In this document: positions 1 to 6,325 of the stretch, piece after piece
How the letters are laid out: every line of letters starts with the position of its first letter
Numbering within the stretch: position 1 is the stretch's first letter
NCBI GenBank assembly: GCA_050741255.1
Contig: JBOIEQ010000093.1
Coordinates: 1-16,863 of the forward strand
Length of the DNA stretch: 16,863 bases
Source: CAZXNF01 sp050741255
GTDB lineage: Bacteria > Pseudomonadota > Gammaproteobacteria > Burkholderiales > SG8-41
Reading direction: 5' to 3'
The notes under the pieces: model-generated
The model's input: the letters and a program-made list of their open reading frames with translations, nothing else
What the model was told of the DNA's origin: nothing
The model's database searches: none
Position numbers and translations under genes: made by a program

Positions 1-442
1 TCGACAGCCGCTTCTGTTCGCCGCCGGACAGCGCCAGCGGATTCGCGCGTTCCTTGGCGAGCAGGCCCACCTTGTCGAGCGCCGCGCGCACGCGACGGGC
101 GGCCTCGCGGCGGTCGAAGCCCAGAATGTCGAGCGGCAGCAGCACGTTGTCGAAGGCGGTGCGGTCGTAGAGCAGTTTCACGTCGTCGAACACGAGCCCG
201 AAGTTGCGCCGCAGGTACGGCAGCGCCCGCGCCTTCAGCCGGCCGACGTTCTGTCCGCTCACCACGATGCTGCCCTGGCTCGGCCGCTCGAGGCCGGGCA
301 GGAGTTTGAGCAGCGTGCTCTTGCCCGCGCCCGAATGCCCGGTGAGGACGACAAGTTCGCCCGCGGCGATCTCCAGCGTGACGTCGCGCAGGGCATCGAC
401 GCTGCCGGGGTAGCGCTTGGAGACGTGGCTGATTGAGATCAT
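1..442 (-). CDS. ftsE: FtsE, cell-division ABC ATPase (partial, N-terminal 147 residues)
   Basis: FtsE is the cytoplasmic ATPase partner of the membrane protein FtsX; the pair controls septal peptidoglycan hydrolysis at the divisome. The start ATG is at 442-440 on the minus strand, and the frame runs off the window at position 1, so only about two thirds of the usual ~220 residues are present. Visible are a Walker A loop (GHSGAGKST, about residues 36-44), the FtsE-like stretch LLYDRTAFDNVLLPL (about 90-104) and the ABC signature LSGGEQ (138-143). The residue at the usual Q-loop glutamine is Asp: the sequence reads VFDDVKLL where FtsE normally has FQDxxLL. Walker B lies beyond the edge. ftsY is upstream on the same strand, a usual arrangement. 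The FtsE identity is firm, because the LLYDRT region and the ftsY neighbour agree. Confidence 0.93.
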   Translation of the reverse strand, partial: MISISHVSKRYPGSVDALRDVTLEIAAGELVVLTGHSGAGKSTLLKLLPGLERPSQGSIVVSGQNVGRLKARALPYLRRNFGLVFDDVKLLYDRTAFDNVLLPLDILGFDRREAARRVRAALDKVGLLAKERANPLALSGGEQKRLS

Positions 443-450
443 CAAAAGCG

Positions 451-535
451 TGAGGGGTGAGGGGTGAGGGGTGAGGAGACAAAGCGAGGATGCCGCGCCA
501 TTGACGGGGGTACTCCCCTCACCCCTCTCCCCTTA
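451..535. repeat. TGAGGGG heptamer tandem array with inverted partner
   Basis: Four 7-bp units occupy 451-478 (TGAGGGG three times, then TGAGGAG). An inverted counterpart lies at 515-535 (CCCCTCA, CCCCTCT, CCCCTTA), with two mismatches over 21 bp against the ideal complement. The arms could pair into a long stem with a loop of about 40 nt. The far arm includes the ftsY stop codon (533-535). No T-run follows on the minus strand, so this is not a standard intrinsic terminator. It fills the whole ftsY-ftsE gap and may modulate read-through between them, which is inference. Confidence 0.7.
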
Positions 536-1507
536 CGCCTCACCGGCGTTTCCCAGCAGCGCATCCACGTACGCCGCCGCCTCGAACGGCCGCAGGTCCT
601 CGATGCCCTCGCCGACGCCGATGAAGCGCAGCGGGATGGGCGCAGCGCCGGCCTTCGCGCTGCGCTGCGCGAGCGCCACCACCACGCCGCCGCGCGCGGT
701 GCCGTCGAGCTTGGTGAGGACGAGGCCGGTCACGCCGAGCGCTGCGTCAAAGGCGTCGACTTGCGCGAGGGCATTTTGGCCGGTGTTGCCGTCAAGCACG
801 AGCAGCACCTCGTGCGGTGCCGTGGGATCGGCCTTGGCGATCACGCGCTTGACCTTCCTGATCTCTTCCATCAGGTGCAATTGCGTGGGCAGACGGCCGG
901 CAGTGTCGGCCAGCACCACGTCGATGCCGCGCGCCTTCGCGGCGCTGATGGCGTCGAACACGACGGCCGCCGCATCACCCTTCTCCTGTGCGATTACGGT
1001 GACGCCATTGCGTTCTCCCCACGCCACGAGCTGCTCTCGCGCCGCGGCGCGGAAGGTGTCGCCCGCGGCGAGCACCACCGTTTTACCCTGCGCCTTGAAC
1101 CAGTAAGCCAGCTTGCCGATCGAGGTCGTTTTCCCGGCGCCGTTGACGCCCGCGACCATGATCACGTACGGGCGGTGCCCGCTGATCTCCAGCGGCACGG
1201 CGGCCGGCGTCACGCGCGCGATCAGGGTGTCGCGGAGCGCGGCCTTGAGCGCGCCGGCATCGGCAAAGCCGCTGCGGCTGGCGCGGTCGCGCAGCCTGTC
1301 CATGATCTCCGTCGTGGTGGCGACGCCGACGTCGGCGGCGATCAGGGTCGTCTCGAGATCGTCAAGCAGCGCCGCATCGACCGGGCGTGCGCCGAACAGT
1401 CCGGCGAGGTTGTTCCGGGTCTTGCCGAGGCCCGCGCGCAGCCGTTCCGTCCAGGAGGGCGCAGGTGCGGCTGCGTCGTCGTCCTTGCCTTTCAGGAAAC
1501 TAAACAT
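533..1507 (-). CDS. ftsY: FtsY, signal recognition particle receptor GTPase
   Basis: FtsY docks the SRP-ribosome complex at the inner membrane and hands nascent membrane proteins to SecYEG. The 324-residue product begins MFSFLKGK and has a short N-terminal segment in place of the long acidic A domain of E. coli FtsY. An N domain follows (about 20-100), then the G domain. Visible GTPase elements are the P-loop GVNGAGKTT (120-128), DTFRAAAREQL (150-160, the SRP-GTPase insertion), DTAGR (201-205), TKLDGTARGG (265-274) and FIGVGE (295-300). All catalytic motifs are intact. No good Shine-Dalgarno sequence precedes the ATG at 1507-1505. The gene is transcribed towards ftsE, away from the divergent M16 peptidase operon. 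Confidence 0.97.
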   Translation of the reverse strand: MFSFLKGKDDDAAAPAPSWTERLRAGLGKTRNNLAGLFGARPVDAALLDDLETTLIAADVGVATTTEIMDRLRDRASRSGFADAGALKAALRDTLIARVTPAAVPLEISGHRPYVIMVAGVNGAGKTTSIGKLAYWFKAQGKTVVLAAGDTFRAAAREQLVAWGERNGVTVIAQEKGDAAAVVFDAISAAKARGIDVVLADTAGRLPTQLHLMEEIRKVKRVIAKADPTAPHEVLLVLDGNTGQNALAQVDAFDAALGVTGLVLTKLDGTARGGVVVALAQRSAKAGAAPIPLRFIGVGEGIEDLRPFEAAAYVDALLGNAGEA

Positions 1508-1539
1508 CTAATAGGAGGGTCTGAGCGGGGGCGTTTGGC

Positions 1540-1556
1540 TAGAATGTTGAATTCTA
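1540..1556. promoter_or_regulatory. Candidate divergent promoter with a palindromic -10 element
   Basis: The 124-bp gap between ftsY (minus) and the first M16 peptidase (plus) contains TAGAAT-GTTGA-ATTCTA. TAGAAT differs from the sigma-70 -10 consensus TATAAT at one base. The inverted copy places the same hexamer on the minus strand, so one element could serve both directions. No convincing -35 box is visible on either side. The predicted leaders would be about 35-40 nt to ftsY and about 75 nt to the peptidase gene. Confidence 0.4.
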
Positions 1557-1631
1557 ACGAAGTTGAACTGTCTTTTTCCCTTTTCCCTGCACGGTCGTCT
1601 CCCCCTGCGGGTTACCTGGATAGCGCTGCTC

Positions 1632-3017
1632 ATGATTTCCCGATTTCACCTGTTTTCGCGCGTCGTCGTGGCCTGGGCCGCATTGATGCTGGCTGGCCTG
1701 GCGACTGCCGCCAATCCCGTTGAGACCACGCTCGCCAACGGCCTGCGTGTGATCGTGCACGAGGACCATCGCGCGCCGACCGTGGTGGCGATGGTGTGGT
1801 ACCGCGCCGGCAGCATCGACGAAGTCAACGGCACCACCGGCGTCGCGCACGTGCTGGAACACATGATGTTCAAGGGCACGAAGATCGTACCCCCGGGCGA
1901 ATACTCACGGATCATCGCGGCGGCCGGCGGGCGCGACAATGCGATGACCTCGCGCGACTTCACCGCCTACCATGTGCAGTTGCACAAGTCGCAGCTCGAA
2001 CTGGCGCTGAAGCTGGAAGCCGACCGCATGGTGAACCTGCAGCTGACCGACGAGGAGTTCGCCAAGGAGATCAAGGTGGTGATGGAGGAGCGGCGCCTGC
2101 GCACGGAGGATCGCGCGAGCGGGCTGCTGTTCGAGCAACTGATGGCCTCGTCCCTCACCGCCAATCCCTACCGCACGCCGGTGATCGGCTGGATGGATGA
2201 TCTCATCAACATGCGGCCGCAGGACGCGCGCGACTGGTACAACAACTGGTACGCGCCGAACAACGCGGTGCTGGTGGTGGTGGGCGATGTCGCCGCGCAG
2301 GAGGTGTTCGCGCTGGCGCAGAAGTACTTCGGCCCCCTCGCCATGAAAACGCTGCCGGTGCGCAAACCCCAGACCGAACCGGCGCAGACGGGACAGCGCC
2401 GCGTGACCGTGAAGGCGCCGGCGGAACTGCCCAGCGTACTGATGGTATGGCCGGTGCCGGTGATCCGCGATCCGGCCACGGACCGTGAGCCCTACGCGCT
2501 GGAAGTCCTCGGCGGCATCCTCGACGGCAATGGCGCCGCCCGGCTGCCGTCGAAGCTGGTGCGCGAGGAGAAGATGGCCACCAGCGTGGGCGCGTCCTAC
2601 GACAGCACGATACGCGGGCCCGGCCAGTTTTACCTGTCGGGGACGCCGGTGGCGGGACGCAGTGTTGCCGAGATCGAGCAGGCTCTCAAGCGCGAACTGC
2701 AGCGCGTTGCCGACGAGGGCGTGACCGCGGAGGAATTAAACCGCGTCAAGGCGCAGGTGATGGCCGCGCAGGTGTTCCAGCGCGATTCGATGTTCTACCA
2801 GGGCATGCAGATCGGCATGCTGGAGATGGCGGGTATTTCGCACACGAGCGTCGACCTGCAGCTCGAGCGGCTGCGGGCCGTGACCGCCGCCGAAGTGCAG
2901 GCGGTGGCGCGCAAGTATTTCATCGACGACCGCCTGACCGTGGCCACGCTGGATCCCCAGCCGTTGTCAGGCAGCAAACCGGCGGCACCGTCCGCGGGAG
3001 TGCGCCATGCGCAGTAA
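1632..3017 (+). CDS. M16B family zinc metallopeptidase, catalytically competent subunit
   Basis: This is a secreted, periplasmic pitrilysin-type peptidase of the mitochondrial-processing-peptidase-like M16B group; the substrate is unknown. I chose the ATG at 1632, giving 461 residues, because it begins a normal signal peptide (MISRFHLFSR, then a hydrophobic stretch, cleavage near ATA-A at about 27). The frame is also open upstream to a TTG at 1563, which is less likely. The inverted zinc motif HVLEH is at 73-77, and the third ligand lies in VVMEERR (Glu152/153), the expected ~75 residues later. The C-terminal half is the second, non-catalytic M16 domain. The stop overlaps the next gene by 11 bp, so the two peptidase-like proteins are co-translated and probably form a heterodimer, as such pairs do elsewhere. 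Confidence 0.93.
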   Translation: MISRFHLFSRVVVAWAALMLAGLATAANPVETTLANGLRVIVHEDHRAPTVVAMVWYRAGSIDEVNGTTGVAHVLEHMMFKGTKIVPPGEYSRIIAAAGGRDNAMTSRDFTAYHVQLHKSQLELALKLEADRMVNLQLTDEEFAKEIKVVMEERRLRTEDRASGLLFEQLMASSLTANPYRTPVIGWMDDLINMRPQDARDWYNNWYAPNNAVLVVVGDVAAQEVFALAQKYFGPLAMKTLPVRKPQTEPAQTGQRRVTVKAPAELPSVLMVWPVPVIRDPATDREPYALEVLGGILDGNGAARLPSKLVREEKMATSVGASYDSTIRGPGQFYLSGTPVAGRSVAEIEQALKRELQRVADEGVTAEELNRVKAQVMAAQVFQRDSMFYQGMQIGMLEMAGISHTSVDLQLERLRAVTAAEVQAVARKYFIDDRLTVATLDPQPLSGSKPAAPSAGVRHAQ

Positions 3018-4344
3018 ATTCCTGATCGCCGTATTCGCGGGCGTGGCGGCGGTACTCGCCGCCGTTCCGGCCTGGGCGCAACTACCCATCCAGTCGTGGC
3101 AGACGAAGAGCGGCGCGAAAGTGGTGTTCGTCGAGGCGCGCGGCCTGCCGATGCTCGACCTGTCGGTCGATTTCGCCGCCGGCGCCGCCTACGACACGCG
3201 CGAGAAGGCCGGCCTTGCCGCCTTCACGCAGGGCATGCTGCGGGCGGGCGCGGGCAAGCTGAGCGAGGACGACATCTCGCGCCGCATGGCGGATGTCGGT
3301 GCGCAGTTCGGCGGACGGCTCGATACCGACCGCGCGGGCCTGACCCTGCGCACTCTCACGAGCCAGCCCGAACTCGAACAGGCGCTCGCGGTGTTCATCG
3401 CGACTCTGCAGCAGCCGACGTTTCCCGCCGATGTCCTGGCCCGCGACCAGACGCGCACGATCGGTGCGATCCGGGAGGCGCTGACCAAGCCGGAAACGAT
3501 CCTGAGCCGCACCCTGTATCCGCTCATGTACGGCACGCATCCGTACGGCTTCCCGGCCTCGGGCGATCCGGAGACGGTGGCCGCACTGACGCGCGAGGAT
3601 CTCCTGACTTTCTACCGCCGGCACTACACCGCGCGGCGCGCCACGGTGGCGATCATCGGCGACCTGTCGCGCGCGCAGGCGGAAGCGATCGCCGAGCGCG
3701 TCACCGCCGGCCTGCCGCCGGGGGAGGGCGTCGGGGTGATCCCCGTCGTCACGCCGCCCGGCGCCGGTGTAACGCGCGCGATTCCGCATCCGGCGTCGCA
3801 GAGCCATGTGGCGCTGGGCATGCCGGTGCTCAAGCGCGACGATCCGGATTACTTCCCTCTGTTCGTCGGCAACTACGTGCTGGGTGGCGGCGGCTTCGCC
3901 TCGCGCATCAGCGATGAAGTCCGCCAGAAACGCGGACTCGCATATTCCGCCTACAGTTATTTCTCGCCGCTGCAGCAGGCGGGCCCGTTCATGCTGGGCC
4001 TGCAGACGCGCAAGGACCAGGCGGACGAGGCACTCGCCGTGGTGCGTTCCACGCTGGACCGCTTCGTGAAGGACGGCCCGACCGAGGACGAGCTCACGCG
4101 CGCGAAGCAGAACATCATCGGCGGCTTTCCCCTGCGCATCGATTCCAACCGCAAGATCCACGAATACCTGGCGGTGATCGGCTTCTACAACCTGCCGCTC
4201 ACCTACCTTGCGGACTTCGTGGCCGCCGTGGAGAGGACAACGACCGCGCAGATCCGCGACGCTTTCACCCGCCGCGTCGATCCGGCGCGGCTGGTCACGG
4301 TGGTGGTCGGCACCGATACGCCCAAGGCCGCGGCCGCACGTTGA
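3007..4344 (+). CDS. M16 peptidase-like protein, inactive partner subunit
   Basis: This 445-residue protein has a clear Sec signal peptide (MRSKFLIAVF, hydrophobic core, AWA-Q cleavage near residue 25) and the two-domain M16 fold. The zinc motif is gone: where the upstream partner has HVLEH, this one reads AFTQG (72-76), so both histidines and the glutamate are replaced. It keeps the glycine-rich loop GGGGFASRI (around 294) and the EVRQKRGLAYS segment, whose Arg and Tyr help hold substrate in M16B enzymes. This mirrors the alpha/beta division in mitochondrial processing peptidase, where the inactive subunit binds substrate. A GGGAG ribosome-binding sequence lies just before the ATG, inside the end of the preceding gene. 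The role as partner is inferred from family knowledge and the 11-bp overlap. Confidence 0.93.
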   Translation: MRSKFLIAVFAGVAAVLAAVPAWAQLPIQSWQTKSGAKVVFVEARGLPMLDLSVDFAAGAAYDTREKAGLAAFTQGMLRAGAGKLSEDDISRRMADVGAQFGGRLDTDRAGLTLRTLTSQPELEQALAVFIATLQQPTFPADVLARDQTRTIGAIREALTKPETILSRTLYPLMYGTHPYGFPASGDPETVAALTREDLLTFYRRHYTARRATVAIIGDLSRAQAEAIAERVTAGLPPGEGVGVIPVVTPPGAGVTRAIPHPASQSHVALGMPVLKRDDPDYFPLFVGNYVLGGGGFASRISDEVRQKRGLAYSAYSYFSPLQQAGPFMLGLQTRKDQADEALAVVRSTLDRFVKDGPTEDELTRAKQNIIGGFPLRIDSNRKIHEYLAVIGFYNLPLTYLADFVAAVERTTTAQIRDAFTRRVDPARLVTVVVGTDTPKAAAAR

Positions 4345-4375
4345 TCGCGCCGGCCATCGGCTAACATCCGCCGTC

Positions 4376-4426
4376 ATGGCGGAACCCGTTTCCAACCAGG
4401 TGCGGATCATAGGCGGGGCGACGTGA
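4376..4426 (+). pseudogene. 16-codon remnant or leader ORF duplicating the rsmD N-terminus
   Basis: An ATG at 4376 opens MAEPVSNQVRIIGGAT followed by TGA. Its core NQVRIIGG matches NQVRIVGG at the start of the intact rsmD gene 118 bp downstream. At DNA level 4392-4416 and 4510-4534 agree at 21 of 25 positions. The differences fall in three codons: two are synonymous and one changes Ile to Val. Between the copies lies about 93 bp with a GC hairpin. The simplest reading is a duplicated or displaced rsmD start caused by an insertion or a recombination event. A translated leader peptide is possible but unproven; no strong ribosome-binding site precedes it. Confidence 0.55.
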
Positions 4427-4441
4427 GCCACCGAGCAGGGG

Positions 4442-4462
4442 CCCCGGCGTTGTTTGCCGGGG
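4442..4462. repeat. GC-rich stem-loop in the insert upstream of rsmD
   Basis: CCCCGGC, a 7-nt loop (GTTGTTT) and GCCGGGG form a perfect 7-bp stem. No T-run follows, so it is not a convincing terminator. It sits in the stretch separating the truncated and intact rsmD starts and may belong to a small dispersed repeat. Confidence 0.6.
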
Positions 4463-4502
4463 ATGCGAGCAAGGCGAACGGCGCCAGCCGCCGACCACAC
4501 GG

Positions 4503-5060
4503 ATGAACGCCAACCAGGTACGCATCGTCGGCGGCCAGTGGCGCAGCCGCGTGCTGCGCTTTCCGCCGCGCCCCGGCCTGCGGCCCACGCCCGACCGCGT
4601 GCGCGAGACGCTGTTCAACTGGCTCGGCCAGGACCTGACGGGCCGCGCCTGCCTCGATCTCTTCGCCGGCAGCGGCGCGCTCGGTTTCGAGGCGGCGTCC
4701 CGCGGGGCCGCGCGCGCGGTGCTGGTCGAGCAGGATCGCGCGGTCAACGCCGCACTGGCCCACAATGCACGGCTGCTCGGCGGAGAGGCGCTGCAGGTCG
4801 TGCGGAGCGATGCGTTACAATTTCTCGCAGCTGACGCCGCGCAATATGACGTCGTGTTTCTGGACCCGCCGTTCGACTCGCCGTTGCTGGGCCGCCTGCT
4901 GGCGCCGCTGGCGGCGCGGCTGAACCCCGGCGCGCGGGTGTATGTGGAATCGCCGCGTTCGCAACGCTACACGCCGCCGTCCGGCTGGCGGGCGGTGAAG
5001 GCGGACACGGCCGGCGCCGTGCATTACCAGTTACTGGAGCACGCAGACGATGAACCGTAA
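4503..5060 (+). CDS. rsmD: RsmD, 16S rRNA (guanine-966-N2)-methyltransferase
   Basis: RsmD uses S-adenosylmethionine to methylate N2 of G966 in 16S rRNA during 30S assembly. The 185-residue length is typical. Family signatures in order are NQVRIVGGQWR (4-14), the RPTPDRVRETLFNWL block (27-41), the SAM-binding motif LDLFAGSGALGFEA (51-64) and the catalytic DPPF (121-124). The ATG at 4503 lacks a good Shine-Dalgarno sequence, and the start region is duplicated upstream, so the effective start deserves care. Only this copy continues into the gene. Its last codons overlap the coaD start by 11 bp, the rsmD-coaD coupling seen in many proteobacteria. Confidence 0.95.
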   Translation: MNANQVRIVGGQWRSRVLRFPPRPGLRPTPDRVRETLFNWLGQDLTGRACLDLFAGSGALGFEAASRGAARAVLVEQDRAVNAALAHNARLLGGEALQVVRSDALQFLAADAAQYDVVFLDPPFDSPLLGRLLAPLAARLNPGARVYVESPRSQRYTPPSGWRAVKADTAGAVHYQLLEHADDEP

Positions 5061-5541
5061 AGCCATCTACCCCGGTACCTTCGATCCCATGACGCTGGGG
5101 CATGAAGACCTCGTGCGCCGCGGCGCGAAGCTGTTCGACCACCTGGTGCTCGCCATCGCCGACAGCAAGGCGAAACGCCCCTTCTTCACGCTGGACGAGC
5201 GAGTCGAGATCGCGCGCGAGGTGTTGTCCGACTGCAAGAACGTGACGGTGATGGGCTTCTCCGGCCTGCTGATGGACTTCGTGCAGCAGCAGGGCGCGTG
5301 GGTCGTGATGCGGGGGCTGCGTGCGGTGTCGGACTTCGAGTATGAATTCCAGCTTGCCGGCATGAACCGCGGGCTCTATCCCAATGTAGAAACCGTGTTC
5401 CTGACCCCCGGCGAGCAGCACATGTTCATCTCCGCGACCATCGTGCGGGAAATTTCCGTCCTCGGCGGCGACGTTACCAAGTTCGTCAACCCGCTGGTGG
5501 CGAAGCGACTCAAGGCCAAGATCCAGCAGATGGGCGGATAA
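5050..5541 (+). CDS. coaD: CoaD, phosphopantetheine adenylyltransferase
   Basis: CoaD transfers AMP from ATP to 4'-phosphopantetheine, giving dephospho-CoA, the penultimate step of coenzyme A synthesis in the cytoplasm. The 163-residue product has the nucleotidyltransferase (T/H)xGH-type motif in YPGTFDPMTLGHED (7-20), the substrate-binding MRGLRAVSDFEYE (87-99) and ISATIVREIS (127-136), the counterpart of the ISSS/T-x-VRE motif. Nothing is missing. The start overlaps the end of rsmD, and the ferredoxin gene follows after 7 bp, so the three are probably on one transcript. Confidence 0.97.
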   Translation: MNRKAIYPGTFDPMTLGHEDLVRRGAKLFDHLVLAIADSKAKRPFFTLDERVEIAREVLSDCKNVTVMGFSGLLMDFVQQQGAWVVMRGLRAVSDFEYEFQLAGMNRGLYPNVETVFLTPGEQHMFISATIVREISVLGGDVTKFVNPLVAKRLKAKIQQMGG

Positions 5542-5548
5542 GAATCGC

Positions 5549-5797
5549 ATGGCCCTGCACATCACCGACGCCTGCATCAACTGCGACGTCTGCGAGCCAG
5601 AATGTCCCAACGGCGCGATCTCGGCGGGGGAAGAGATCTACGAGATCGATCCCAAACTCTGCACCGAGTGCGTCGGGCACTACGACAAACCACAGTGCCA
5701 GATCGTGTGCCCGGTGGAATGCATTCCGAACGATCCGCGGTATGTGGAGACGAAGGAACAGTTGCAGGCAAAGTATGAGCGGCTGGTTTCTGCGTGA
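5549..5797 (+). CDS. YfhL-type 2[4Fe-4S] ferredoxin
   Basis: This is a small (82-residue) low-potential electron carrier of the Allochromatium/YfhL type. It has nine cysteines. Cys9, 12 and 15 plus Cys54 are expected to hold cluster I; Cys38, 41 and 50 plus Cys19 cluster II. The hallmark of this subfamily is the loop between Cys41 and Cys50 (CVGHYDKPQC), with eight residues instead of two, and it is intact. A C-terminal helical extension (YVETKEQLQAKYERLV) is also typical. It is the last gene of the rsmD-coaD operon, starting 7 bp after the coaD stop. The physiological partner is unknown; a role in iron-sulfur or radical-SAM chemistry is only inferred from the subfamily. Confidence 0.94.
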   Translation: MALHITDACINCDVCEPECPNGAISAGEEIYEIDPKLCTECVGHYDKPQCQIVCPVECIPNDPRYVETKEQLQAKYERLVSA

Positions 5798-5828
5798 AAT
5801 TGGCGCCGGCAGTGCGAAACCGCTAGTG

Positions 5829-5853
5829 GATAACAACTGTTGTCTTGTTTATC
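5829..5853. promoter_or_regulatory. Dyad-symmetric site upstream of the SseB-like gene
   Basis: ACAACTGTTGT (5833-5843) is an 11-bp odd palindrome. It is flanked by GATAA (5829-5833) and TTATC (5849-5853), and lies 25-50 bp before the ATG at 5879. The position and AT content fit an operator or promoter region, but no clear -35/-10 pair is visible. Confidence 0.25.
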
Positions 5854-5878
5854 GGCAGTCCCACACACGGCAGGGCAA

Positions 5879-6271
5879 ATGGAAACGTTTGAACCCACAA
5901 ATGACGTTGAAGTATTTTTGAAGCGAGCTGCGGCGGGAGAAATCTCGAATGAAGAGCTGTTGCCTGTCCTGGTTCAATCGCAAATGTATGCCGCGTGTGT
6001 AAATGATCCATCCGAAGACCCTTCGAAATTTGTGCCGATGCTCTTTGACAGAAACGGCGAACCCTTCGCTGCAGTCTTTACTAGCTTACCGCTGATCAAT
6101 TTGTTCTCAACCCATATCAAAGGCAGTGTCGCAATGAATTGCGGAGAGATCTTGGCTCGGACTCCCCCGGGTTACGGTGTGGTGATCAATCCTGGCTACG
6201 AAATCGGGTTGGAGCTCCATGAATCTGGAATTCGGAAAATTATTGCGGACTTCGTTAGAAGGCCTGCCTAA
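5879..6271 (+). CDS. SseB N-terminal domain-like protein
   Basis: This 130-residue cytoplasmic-looking protein has no signal peptide or membrane segment. The central part (FVPMLFDRNGEPFAAVFTS, later GYGVVINPGYEIGLELHESG) resembles the SseB N-terminal domain family. That family is named after a type III secretion protein but is widespread as small proteins of unknown function, often linked to toxin/immunity or secretion loci. The ATG at 5879 follows an AGGGC sequence; a TTG 39 bp upstream is a weaker start. Base composition is about half GC, far below its neighbours, and codon use differs accordingly, so recent acquisition is likely. It sits alone between the ferredoxin gene and the convergent mutM. 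Family assignment is by pattern recognition and moderately sure. Confidence 0.72.
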   Translation: METFEPTNDVEVFLKRAAAGEISNEELLPVLVQSQMYAACVNDPSEDPSKFVPMLFDRNGEPFAAVFTSLPLINLFSTHIKGSVAMNCGEILARTPPGYGVVINPGYEIGLELHESGIRKIIADFVRRPA

Positions 6272-6277
6272 CAACAC

Positions 6278-6291
6278 ACCCGAATTCGGGT
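6278..6291. repeat. Perfect 14-bp palindrome between convergent genes
   Basis: ACCCGAATTCGGGT is a perfect palindrome 6 bp after the stop of the SseB-like gene and 35 bp before the end of mutM, which is transcribed towards it. There is no T-run. It could be the core of a degraded recombination site (see findings) or a weak bidirectional stop signal. Confidence 0.5.
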
Positions 6292-6325
6292 ACGCGTTAA
6301 TTCCGCACACCGTTCGACGTAAACG

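Noticed and set aside
464..1723. A 419-codon plus-strand open frame across ftsY
   Set aside because: It lies antisense to ftsY, which has all GTPase motifs. The product is rich in Arg, Gly and His with no recognisable domain, as expected for a shadow frame in high-GC DNA.
3082..4500. A 472-codon minus-strand open frame opposite the second M16 gene
   Set aside because: It shows low-complexity Arg/Ala/Gly/His composition with no motif. The plus-strand gene has a signal peptide and family features.
4376..4535. Translational bypassing or frameshifting joining the short ORF to rsmD
   Set aside because: The downstream copy already encodes the complete N-terminus and has its own ATG, so no recoding is needed.
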